From assembly GCA_045649685.1 (NCBI GenBank), contig JAZRQJ010000012.1, positions 1 through 64,000 of the forward strand: 64,000 nt of DNA, read 5' to 3'. Origin of the DNA: RUG12519 sp045649685 (lineage in GTDB: Bacteria; Bacillota; Clostridia; Oscillospirales; Ruminococcaceae). The notes beneath the pieces are model-generated. The model made no database searches. It saw only the letters and a program-made list of their open reading frames with translations, and was not told where the DNA came from. Positions 8,090 through 16,423 of this stretch are shown here, in pieces (position 1 is the first letter of the stretch; every line of letters starts with the position of its first letter). Position numbers and translations under genes: made by a program.

Positions 8090-8821
8090 CTATATTAAAA
8101 CCTTCACGCTATTTCCAATCAATCTTTCATATATAGCGTCAAAAATTCTATATTCCAAACTTCGCTTTTTCAAAGCACTACCGTTGCAATTTGCCAATAT
8201 AATGTTTTCACTTTGAGGCAATCCCCCCAAAAACTGTAATTGAGTTTCATCAATTATACTGTCAATATTATCAATCAAACCTCTTCGAAAAGACTTTTTT
8301 GATATTTTATTAACAATCAATTTCATATCAATATTTTTTTCAAATTCGTTATGTATAAAATTAACACACATTGAAGCGTTTCTAACACAAACAGGATCTG
8401 GCGTTACAACAATCAAACAAGCATCTATAAAATCCTTAATACTATGCAAAACATCATATCTCAAAGGCAAATCCAAAATTATGTTATCATATTCTTCATG
8501 CAAAATATCAAATATGTAATTATAATCTGTATCTTCGAATTCTTTTTCAAAATCCACCGATGCGGGTAAAAGATCCAATAATTCACAATCCTTAACATTT
8601 TGAATTGCATCAAAGACATCACATCTTTTTTCCATAACATCCCCAAAATCATAAACAATCTGATCAATGTTTAAAAAAACATCTAATCCTCTAAATCCAC
8701 AACCCATTTCAATAATAAGTGTTCTTTCACCATGCCAAGCCATAGATCTTGCCAAATGACAACACACCGTAGATTTACCAACACCTCCTTTTCCGGAAGC
8801 AACAGAAAATATTTTAGCCAT
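8090..8821 (-). CDS. minD: MinD-like septum-site ATPase
   Basis: A 243-aa deviant-Walker-A ATPase: GKGGVGKST at residues 10-18, RGLDVFL and IVYDFGDV typical of MinD in the switch I area, and ILDLPLR as Walker B. MinD dimerises on the membrane and positions division inhibitors; the C-terminal YRIFDAIYERLI could serve as the membrane helix. The usual IDxD after strand 2 reads IEMGCG, so it is divergent. It is between the PBP2 gene and the MGS-like gene, but minC and minE, which normally flank it, are absent. Symbol given by family and context; another ParA-family role is possible. Confidence 0.75.
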   Translation of the reverse strand: MAKIFSVASGKGGVGKSTVCCHLARSMAWHGERTLIIEMGCGFRGLDVFLNIDQIVYDFGDVMEKRCDVFDAIQNVKDCELLDLLPASVDFEKEFEDTDYNYIFDILHEEYDNIILDLPLRYDVLHSIKDFIDACLIVVTPDPVCVRNASMCVNFIHNEFEKNIDMKLIVNKISKKSFRRGLIDNIDSIIDETQLQFLGGLPQSENIILANCNGSALKKRSLEYRIFDAIYERLIGNSVKVLI

Positions 8822-8855
8822 AGTTAACCACCTTTTATATAATTAAAACTACACA

Positions 8856-10871
8856 CTATTGTTGTCTAGCTTGTTTAAGCTCGTTATAAATTGAAACCAC
8901 TTGAGAAAAGAATGCAGGTGCGGCATCTCCATCTTCAATAATAAGTCCCATAGCAATTTCCGGATTCGATGCTGGATATATTCCAACACCTGCCGAGTTA
9001 AACAATCCCTTGTTAGTGTCGGAATACTGAGGCGATCCTGATTTTGTAGCAATATCTAAACCAGAAAGCGACGCAACAGTGCTAGCCATCTGTTTCATTC
9101 CACTAATAGTAGTGTCCCACGCAACACTGTCTTTAGATAACTCACTAAGGATTTGAGGCTGAGTTTCTGTTATAGTCTCACTCCCATCATATTTATCAAT
9201 AGATTTCAAAATATGAGCAGCATATCTTGTTCCTTTGTTGGCTATTGTTAACTGCGAAAGCGCCATTTGCAAAGGAGTAACATAAACTTCAGCCTGCCCA
9301 ATTCCCGTCTGATAAGTATAACCAACGTAATACGGTTGACCATGTTCTCTATAAAAAGTTGGATTGGTAACTCTTCCATCAGAATTATAAAGTTCCAGTC
9401 CTGTGTCAGTACCAAAACCAAAATAAGGTGCAAATTCATCTATTTTATCAATAGTCAAAATTTTAGCAACATTATAAAAATAGTTGTTACAAGACCACTG
9501 TAACGCTGTATATAAACTAGTTGACCCCGAATGCTTATTTTGCTCACATCCCATCTGTGTATCCAAAAAAGGATTTGAACAATTAAATCTTGTAGATGGA
9601 CTTATAGAATTTGTATATAATCCAATAGCCGACATAAATGTTTTCCAAGTAGATCCTGGCCTATATAATTCTACGAAAGCTCTGTTTTTAAGAGGACTCA
9701 AACTTTGTGATTTCAACTCATTATATTTATTATTATAATCATTAATATTGTAGTATGGATAGGTTACAGCAGCCAATACTTCCCCAGTTTTAACATCCAA
9801 GACAACAAGACCGGATCCTTTTGAAGATGCTCTATTATTACTATGAGACCTAGTATATGCTCCAAGTGCTTCTTGAAGTCTCTTTTGAAACTCATAGTCT
9901 ATAGATAGCCTAATATTATTTCCTGGCTGAGGTTCGTCTCCCTCCATATAATAATGATTGGTTGTATTTCCTTCCTTATCTTTCTCTATAGTTAAAAGGC
10001 CATTTTTCCCTCGAAGATCATCCTCAAATTTGCTTTCCACACCACTTTTACCAACAAAATCATTTAAAGCATAGTTCTTACTTTTATATTTTTCCGCTTC
10101 TTCCGCATAGATAGGCCCAACAGTTCCTATAACATGAGCAGCCACATCTTCCGAAGGATATTTTCGAATAGAAGTTTCAGATATAGTAATACCCTTAACT
10201 AAATTTTTCATTTCAGTAACTTTACCAGCAAAAGTAGGATCAATCTTTTCAACCAATGTAAAAATACCACTGTAAGAAAAATCCTTTATTAGCATCATTC
10301 CTCTAACTATTGCTATATCTCTAGTTTGCTGTTCATTATATCCTTGAATATTAAATTTTTCAACCAAAAGGGCTATTGCATCCTCTGCGGTAGCATATTT
10401 TTGTTGAGATAAAGCTGTTTTTAATTTGTTGGCTTCATTAATTTTATCGCCCTTAAATTCACATGGTGCAGATCTGGTAATACACATACCTTCGCCCCAA
10501 TCAACGCCACTTTCATCCAAAATCTGAACTATTTTTAAGATTATGTCATTACCTTCTTTATTCTTGTTAGCAACAGTATCTTTATCATCATCAGGATTTG
10601 GAATAGGAAACTCTTTATTTATAACCAAACTGAGCTCAAGTGAATTTGTAGCTAATTTCTTTCCATATCTATCTACAATTTCTCCTCTACCCGCAGGAAC
10701 AACCTGCTTAATTTGATTTCCAGCCTCAGCTAATTTAACATATTTATCTACATCCACTATTTGATAATTAATTAAAGTGATTACCGCAATTGAAAAACAA
10801 ACTATCAAACCAACAATAAAGACATATAATCTTAATATTTGAGAAAGCGACCTTTTTTCATTACTATTCAT
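8856..10871 (-). CDS. mrdA: Penicillin-binding protein 2 (class B transpeptidase)
   Basis: A 671-aa protein with one N-terminal membrane helix (about residues 12-35), a PBP dimerisation domain, and a transpeptidase domain with the active-site motifs STWK (Ser407-Lys410), SCN (460-462) and KSG (610-612). It crosslinks peptidoglycan during elongation together with MreB/C/D. KSGS replaces the more usual KTGT, and several insertions make it longer than the E. coli protein. The partner glycosyltransferase rodA is not in this cluster. The ATG at 10871 follows an AAGGAGATG ribosome site. It lies 37 nt after mreD. Confidence 0.93.
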   Translation of the reverse strand: MNSNEKRSLSQILRLYVFIVGLIVCFSIAVITLINYQIVDVDKYVKLAEAGNQIKQVVPAGRGEIVDRYGKKLATNSLELSLVINKEFPIPNPDDDKDTVANKNKEGNDIILKIVQILDESGVDWGEGMCITRSAPCEFKGDKINEANKLKTALSQQKYATAEDAIALLVEKFNIQGYNEQQTRDIAIVRGMMLIKDFSYSGIFTLVEKIDPTFAGKVTEMKNLVKGITISETSIRKYPSEDVAAHVIGTVGPIYAEEAEKYKSKNYALNDFVGKSGVESKFEDDLRGKNGLLTIEKDKEGNTTNHYYMEGDEPQPGNNIRLSIDYEFQKRLQEALGAYTRSHSNNRASSKGSGLVVLDVKTGEVLAAVTYPYYNINDYNNKYNELKSQSLSPLKNRAFVELYRPGSTWKTFMSAIGLYTNSISPSTRFNCSNPFLDTQMGCEQNKHSGSTSLYTALQWSCNNYFYNVAKILTIDKIDEFAPYFGFGTDTGLELYNSDGRVTNPTFYREHGQPYYVGYTYQTGIGQAEVYVTPLQMALSQLTIANKGTRYAAHILKSIDKYDGSETITETQPQILSELSKDSVAWDTTISGMKQMASTVASLSGLDIATKSGSPQYSDTNKGLFNSAGVGIYPASNPEIAMGLIIEDGDAAPAFFSQVVSIYNELKQARQQ

Positions 10872-10908
10872 TTTTCTTTTTCATCTCCTTAGTAAAAAGG
10901 AACAAACA

Positions 10909-11442
10909 CTATTGTACATAATTTGTCTTTTTATCATTAACAAATTTATCAAAAACAAATTTGCATAATAAATAAATCAGTGGTGAAATTAAAGTAGTAT
11001 ATAAAATTGTAGGAACAATGTGATATATCCAAATATCCCAACAGCCATCAAAATTCCAAACCATATATCTAAAAACAAAATCAATAAAATTATATACAAA
11101 AATCCCAACAAAAGTCAAAACAACATAATTTCCAACACTAGCATGTGCAATATACCCACAAACCAACGAAGCAAAAACACAAACAGCGATCAAAACAAAT
11201 GATGAATATCCAAATAATCTTCCAGAAAAGCAATCCCAAAACAAACCCGAAATCAAACCAAATATTGCTGCTTCTTTTTGATTTAAAAACATAGAAAAAC
11301 CAACAGACAAAGGAAGTAAAAAAACAGGTCTACATCCTAATATAGAAAGAAAACCAACAGTGGATTGAGCAATTGAAAAAAAGAAAATACATAAAACGAA
11401 AATGCTCCATTTTTTAAAAGCAACAAATCTACTACTTCTCAA
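10909..11442 (-). CDS. mreD: Rod shape-determining protein MreD
   Basis: A 177-aa polytopic membrane protein with about five hydrophobic segments and the short charged tail typical of MreD, which bridges the cytoplasmic MreB filament and the cell-wall machinery. Sequence conservation in this family is low, and the assignment leans on size, topology and its place between mreC and the PBP2 gene. The start appears to be TTG at 11442, about 11 nt after AGGAG; no ATG or GTG is available in frame nearby. Confidence 0.85.
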   Translation of the reverse strand: MRSSRFVAFKKWSIFVLCIFFFSIAQSTVGFLSILGCRPVFLLPLSVGFSMFLNQKEAAIFGLISGLFWDCFSGRLFGYSSFVLIAVCVFASLVCGYIAHASVGNYVVLTFVGIFVYNFIDFVFRYMVWNFDGCWDIWIYHIVPTILYTTLISPLIYLLCKFVFDKFVNDKKTNYVQ

Positions 11443-11463
11443 AACACACCATTCTCCTATAAT

Positions 11464-12315
11464 TTAATTATTATCCTGTTGAGCTTTTTGCCCTGCAAAC
11501 TTTTTAACAACAATAACATCCTTAACAGATTGAATATCTTCAGCAGGTTCTACAACGGCATATGAAGACATTCCATTGTCATTCACACGAATTTCTTTAA
11601 CTTTTCCAATTATTATGTTAGGAGGATATAAACCGCCACCACCAGCGGTTGAAATAATATCTTCAGGTTCCAAATGCGTATCTTTATCCAAATGCAACAT
11701 AGCACACAAACCATTTTGAAGTAAATCTGCCCTACCAGAAACAACACCAACCTCGTTTTTAGAACTATTTATAGCAGAAACCTGCATATCTAATCCTAAA
11801 ATAGTGGTAACTTTGCTATATGTTTCACCAACTTTTGTGACTATTCCAACAAGTCCTCTTTTGGTAATAACAGGTGAATCTTTAACAACACCCTGCAAAG
11901 ACCCAGCACTAATTGTAAAAGTATATAAATCATCAGGATCTCTTGCAATAACACGAGCAGGCTCAATTTCAAATTCAGGATTGCTAGATTTAATTCCAGC
12001 AGCCTCTCTTAACTGCTCGTTTTCTCCTTTAATTTGTTCATAGTCAACAATTTTTTTCTGTAAATTAGCCAGCTCATCCTTTAACAATTCATTTTCTTCT
12101 TTATATTTACTACCCTGAAAAACTTGATCAAAAAAACCAGAAACAGAATCATTTGCAGCAGTTGTCGCTTCAGAAAACGGCTTAGTAATCATCCCAATAA
12201 TTTGTTCAGGCCCAATTAAGTTTCCAATAGACGCTTCAAAAATCAATAGACCAACTAATGAAGCCATTACAACAAGCAATATTTTAAATAATCCACTCTT
12301 AAAAAAATCTTGCAA
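11464..12315 (-). CDS. mreC: Cell shape-determining protein MreC
   Basis: A 283-aa protein with an N-terminal membrane helix (about residues 9-28), a coiled coil (about 70-105: KYKEENELLKDELANLQKK) and the beta-barrel domain (IARDPDDLYTF, GLVGIVTKVG). It is an extracytoplasmic scaffold that contacts PBP2. Translation starts at TTG 12315, fixed by a strong AGGAGG 8 nt upstream; the next Met is inside the membrane helix. It has its own promoter, after a terminator that follows mreB. Confidence 0.93.
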   Translation of the reverse strand: MQDFFKSGLFKILLVVMASLVGLLIFEASIGNLIGPEQIIGMITKPFSEATTAANDSVSGFFDQVFQGSKYKEENELLKDELANLQKKIVDYEQIKGENEQLREAAGIKSSNPEFEIEPARVIARDPDDLYTFTISAGSLQGVVKDSPVITKRGLVGIVTKVGETYSKVTTILGLDMQVSAINSSKNEVGVVSGRADLLQNGLCAMLHLDKDTHLEPEDIISTAGGGGLYPPNIIIGKVKEIRVNDNGMSSYAVVEPAEDIQSVKDVIVVKKFAGQKAQQDNN

Positions 12316-12349
12316 AATTCAGGCCTCCTAATCAAATGTGTAGGATTAC

Positions 12350-12378
12350 ATTATAACACAACAATATTATAACATCAA
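12350..12378 (-). promoter_or_regulatory. Probable promoter of mreC-mreD-mrdA
   Basis: On the minus strand TTGATG (12378-12373) and TATAAT (12355-12350) are 17 bp apart, immediately downstream of the mreB terminator. Confidence 0.7.
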
Positions 12379-12391
12379 ATTACAAACCAAT

Positions 12392-12420
12392 AAAAAAAGG
12401 AAATCTTCAAAATTTCCTTT
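12392..12420 (-). terminator. Intrinsic terminator between mreB and mreC
   Basis: A 9-bp stem (12412-12420 with 12396-12404) around a 7-nt loop is followed by seven T on the minus strand. It can uncouple mreB from the rest of the operon. Confidence 0.8.
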
Positions 12421-12432
12421 TTCAATTAAAAA

Positions 12433-13437
12433 TTACTCAGATAAAACATCTCTTAATCTATCTATATTTTCCAAAACCATTCCTGTTCCATCAACAACAC
12501 AATCCAAAGGATTTTCTGCAACATTAACAGGCATACCAGTTTCCTGATTAATCAACTTATCTAAACCTCTAAGTAGCGCTCCACCACCAGTTAAAGTTAT
12601 ACCTTGTTCTATAATATCAGCAGCAAGCTCTGGCGGAGTTTTTTCTAATGTAACATGAACAGCGTCCAAAACGCTATCTATTGATTCTTTCAAGGCTTCT
12701 CTAATTTCATCAGAAGAAACTTCAATATTCTCTGGCAAACCATTCAACAAGTTTCTACCTTTTATGTTCATGCTCTCTTCCACTTCAAATGGAAAAGCAG
12801 AACCAATTTGAAGTTTTATGCTTTCAGCAGTTCTCTCACCAATCAACAAATTATATTTTCTCTTTATATAAGCTATTATGGCATTATCGAACTCGTCTCC
12901 ACCAACTCTAACAGACTTAGCAGCAACTATTCCGCCTAAAGAAATAACAGCAACCTCAGATGTTCCTCCACCAATATCAACAACCATGCTACCAGTAGGT
13001 TCAGCAACAGGCAAACCAGCACCAATAGCAGCAGCCATAGGTTCTTCAATGATATATACTTTTTTAGCTCCAGCTCTTTCTGTAGCTTCCTTAACCGCAC
13101 GTTTTTCAACAGCCGTAACACCAGATGGAATACATATAATAATTCTAGGTTTAAGAATAACTCTTCTGTTTAAAGCTTTTTTTATAAATTGTTGCAACAT
13201 TGCTGTTGTAATATCGAAGTCAGCTATAACACCATCTTTTAAAGGTCTAACCGCAGTTATAGAACCTGGAGTTCTTCCAATAACATCTTTTGCTTCTTGT
13301 CCAACACTCTTAACAACATCTGTTCTAGTATCCACAGCAACAACTGATGGTTCACGAATTATTATACCCTTTCCCTTCATAAAAATTAAAGTATTTGCTG
13401 TACCCAAATCAATTCCTAAATCTCTTGAAAAACTCAT
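12433..13437 (-). CDS. mreB: Rod shape-determining protein MreB (actin homologue)
   Basis: A 334-aa actin-fold ATPase that forms membrane-bound filaments and guides lateral wall synthesis. Phosphate 1 motif LGIDLGTANT is at residues 7-16, phosphate 2 VVDIGGGTSEVAV about 160, and the adenosine motif ITLTGGGALLRGL near 285. Length is normal for the family. The ATG at 13437 follows GGCAGGA. It has a consensus promoter about 100 bp upstream and a terminator just after it. Confidence 0.97.
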   Translation of the reverse strand: MSFSRDLGIDLGTANTLIFMKGKGIIIREPSVVAVDTRTDVVKSVGQEAKDVIGRTPGSITAVRPLKDGVIADFDITTAMLQQFIKKALNRRVILKPRIIICIPSGVTAVEKRAVKEATERAGAKKVYIIEEPMAAAIGAGLPVAEPTGSMVVDIGGGTSEVAVISLGGIVAAKSVRVGGDEFDNAIIAYIKRKYNLLIGERTAESIKLQIGSAFPFEVEESMNIKGRNLLNGLPENIEVSSDEIREALKESIDSVLDAVHVTLEKTPPELAADIIEQGITLTGGGALLRGLDKLINQETGMPVNVAENPLDCVVDGTGMVLENIDRLRDVLSE

Positions 13438-13530
13438 TAAAAAATCCTGCCTCTCTGCAATTTTGATATATTTAATCTAGAAGTCCACTAAAACTCCTAT
13501 GGCAATATTCCAATTAATACACCACTACTC

Positions 13531-13559
13531 ATTATATTATATTTAACATTTTTTCTCAA
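13531..13559 (-). promoter_or_regulatory. Probable promoter of mreB
   Basis: On the minus strand TTGAGA (13559-13554) and TATAAT (13536-13531) are 17 bp apart. The remaining AT-rich stretch up to 13701 shows no further gene. Confidence 0.75.
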
Positions 13560-13701
13560 CAAAATTATATACATTTTATATTTTGCTCATATTAGAAAAA
13601 CATATACGGCAATTTATTGACATATCTCACAAAACGATCAACATATATATTAATATTCTATTGATATTGTTTTATTAACATTAAATGCAAATATATACCA
13701 C

Positions 13702-15738
13702 TTAAACACCTCTATAATAAAGCCCTCTGGTATAATTGTTGTTCAATTTTACTTTTTGTACAAAATTTTGAGCAGTTATCTCAGCTTCATCTTTGCTCTC
13801 TATTGTAAACTTCATCACACCAAAATCTACATTTTTTAATTCACGTTGCCGATCAGCCATCCATAGAATATCCGAATTAAATATTTTATAACAATCCTTA
13901 CCACATCTTACCGGAAACAACTTTCCTTTTCTATCTAATAGAGTAGATGAATGTCGACATTTATCGCAACTAATATTTACTGGACAATTTCTAGATACCA
14001 TCAAAGGCAATCTACCTGCAGCTATAATTCCCAACGGTATTTTTTTATGAATCTTAGCAACAGTTTCTAAACTACATTCAGTAGAAACTATAAAGTCATT
14101 AAACCCAACAGAATCTAAAAATTTAACACTCTCACTGTTTGCAATATTTAACGAAAATCCCCCATGTAAAACAAAGTCATTTAATAACGGAATATGCCCC
14201 AAATTTTGAACTGTTGCGTGCCTTACTCCTAATTTTTTCAAAAAATCAATCTTGTAAATTAAATCAGATTCTCTTCCAAACATAGTTTGTGGCATCAAAA
14301 TTCCAATTTTATCAACTAAAGAACCTATTTTTTCAGAATTATCGAAAAGTTCGTCTATATCAACACTTATTAGTTCAAACTCATCCACACAAACAATTTG
14401 TTCAAATTTTTCACATTCAGCACGCAACCCAATTTTTTCAGATGCACCGTATTTATTCATATTTTCTTTTTTAAAATGATTTCGAATTTCATAACTATTG
14501 TTAATATTACAATTGATATTGACATGTTTCCTACTCAATTTTAAAACAGCAGATTTTTTCAACTCGTTCAAATGCGAATTAGAAACATATAATCCACAAT
14601 CAATATCCACTTGAATTTGTCTTAATTTATATATGGTTCCCCCAAGTTTGCCAAAACACTCTCGCAATCTGTCTTCACTTAAACTAATTGTTTTAGCTTC
14701 TTCTGGAACATTCCCCAAAACTTCCACCATGCCAAATTCGTCTGAAACTCTTAAACAAATAGGTTTTTCCTTTCTTACAACAATCTCAACATCAATATTA
14801 AATCTTTGCAATGGTCTGCGATAATTTTCTTTTATTTTAGAATATAAATCTTTTGTTGCAATATCTTCTTTACGTCTAACTCCAAACATGTCTCGCCCTC
14901 TTTGATTATTTATATAACCATTTGTAAATCCATCACGAGAAAATACATTGAGTAAATCATTTTTATCAATACTAAATCCATCTATTGTCTTTCTATATGC
15001 GATAGTTGCAGCTGCAACATATTCTGGTCTTTTCATTCTTCCCTCAATCTTAAAAGAATGCACACCAATTTCTTTTAATTTATCCAAAACATCAATAGCA
15101 CATAAGTCCTTCAAAGATAAATCTGGAGTTGGCGGATTAGAAACAGAAAACGGCAAACGACAAGGTTGAGCACATTCACCCCTGTTAGCACTTCTCCCAC
15201 CTAACATTGAACTCATAAAACACTGTCCCGATACACAATAACATAGTGCCCCATGCACAAAAACTTCTATTTCAATATTTTCTTTACAAACCTCCGCTAT
15301 TTCACTAAGTGTCATTTCTCGAGCAACAACCACTCTAGAAAAACCTAGTTCACGCAAAAATCGAACTCCCGATAAACTGTGAACACTCATTTGGGTTGAT
15401 GCATGTATTCTAAAGCTAGGAGCAACTTTTTTAATAACATTTAAAATTCCTAAATCCTGAATAATAAGAGCATCAACACCCATTTCTTTCAATTGGCATA
15501 TAATGTTTTTAACTTCTTCAAGTTCAGCATCATTAACAATAGTATTTAAGGTAACATAAGCCTTAACACCAAAGTCATGACAAAACCTAACAACTTCCAA
15601 AATTTCAGACAAATCAAAATTTTGGGCATTTTTTCTTGCACTAAACTTTTTAAATCCAAAATAGACAGCATCCGCTCCAGAATATACTGCTGCCTTTAAT
15701 TTTTCAAAACTGCCAACAGGGGCAAGCAACTCGGACAT
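13702..15738 (-). CDS. U32-family protein (RlhA/TrhP-like RNA hydroxylation factor)
   Basis: A 678-aa protein of the peptidase U32 family. The N-terminal MSELLAPVGSFEKLKAAVYSGADAVYFG is the standard barrel start; the family cysteine cluster is seen around residues 168-195 (CYCVSGQCF and GECAQPC). The length and long C-terminal extension match the RlhA-type subgroup, which with prephenate helps hydroxylate 23S rRNA (RlhA) or tRNA wobble uridine (TrhP). I cannot decide between the two. It is 19 nt downstream of zapA, an arrangement familiar in Firmicutes. Confidence 0.85.
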   Translation of the reverse strand: MSELLAPVGSFEKLKAAVYSGADAVYFGFKKFSARKNAQNFDLSEILEVVRFCHDFGVKAYVTLNTIVNDAELEEVKNIICQLKEMGVDALIIQDLGILNVIKKVAPSFRIHASTQMSVHSLSGVRFLRELGFSRVVVAREMTLSEIAEVCKENIEIEVFVHGALCYCVSGQCFMSSMLGGRSANRGECAQPCRLPFSVSNPPTPDLSLKDLCAIDVLDKLKEIGVHSFKIEGRMKRPEYVAAATIAYRKTIDGFSIDKNDLLNVFSRDGFTNGYINNQRGRDMFGVRRKEDIATKDLYSKIKENYRRPLQRFNIDVEIVVRKEKPICLRVSDEFGMVEVLGNVPEEAKTISLSEDRLRECFGKLGGTIYKLRQIQVDIDCGLYVSNSHLNELKKSAVLKLSRKHVNINCNINNSYEIRNHFKKENMNKYGASEKIGLRAECEKFEQIVCVDEFELISVDIDELFDNSEKIGSLVDKIGILMPQTMFGRESDLIYKIDFLKKLGVRHATVQNLGHIPLLNDFVLHGGFSLNIANSESVKFLDSVGFNDFIVSTECSLETVAKIHKKIPLGIIAAGRLPLMVSRNCPVNISCDKCRHSSTLLDRKGKLFPVRCGKDCYKIFNSDILWMADRQRELKNVDFGVMKFTIESKDEAEITAQNFVQKVKLNNNYTRGLYYRGV

Positions 15739-15757
15739 AATAAACTACCCCTCGTTT

Positions 15758-16144
15758 TCACCTATTATTCATGTTATTTATTGTATTTTTTAATCTATTT
15801 ATATCTACTTCAGCCTGTAGCTTTTTGTTTTTATCATATAAATCTTCTATTTTTTTAGACATTGTCATTATTTTATCTTTCAACTTATTGTTTTCATCTG
15901 CACAAGCTTTTATTTGTGTTCGCATACTATCTAAATTTCTAGCAGCCTTTACGTTTTCACTAACCAACTCCAACGAAACCAAAACTGCAGCATCCATCAA
16001 TGAAATATTCTCATCACGCTCGAAAATTTCTTGAAATTTTTTATCTACAACTCTAGAAACTCCCATTATAAATTCTGAAGATTCGTCCGATTCCAAAGCA
16101 TATTTTTTGTTGCATATATACACATCCGTTCTATTCTTAGACAT
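15758..16144 (-). CDS. zapA: Cell division protein ZapA
   Basis: A 128-aa protein with the ZapA N-terminal domain (NRTDVYICNKKYALES) and a long C-terminal coiled coil (about residues 75-125). ZapA bundles FtsZ filaments at the Z-ring. ATG 16144 is chosen because GGGGGA lies 5 nt upstream; an in-frame ATG at 16165 has no ribosome site and lies upstream of that site. It probably forms an operon with the U32 gene. No clear promoter was found. Confidence 0.85.
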   Translation of the reverse strand: MSKNRTDVYICNKKYALESDESSEFIMGVSRVVDKKFQEIFERDENISLMDAAVLVSLELVSENVKAARNLDSMRTQIKACADENNKLKDKIMTMSKKIEDLYDKNKKLQAEVDINRLKNTINNMNNR

Positions 16145-16318
16145 ACAAATCCCCCAAATTTTCATATAATTTATAATAAATTATACCGTAAACTAGTGAA
16201 AATTTAAAGCATTATTTTAAGAAAAATAATAATTTTAATAAAGCATAATAAACCTAAAAATTTCAATATAAGAAAACTATATTGTAAATATCTGCTTTAA
16301 TAATTTTCTACATTTGTG

Positions 16319-16347
16319 TTGATAACAAAAAAATATTGCTATATAAT
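16319..16347 (+). promoter_or_regulatory. Probable promoter of the glycogen genes
   Basis: TTGATA at 16319-16324 and TATAAT at 16342-16347 are 17 bp apart, about 70 bp before glgP. Confidence 0.75.
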
Positions 16348-16423
16348 TAATAACATACAATTAATTTTGAATAATAATAAAAACATACAACCATTTTTCT
16401 GATATGAAATCGGGGAGGTTTTT

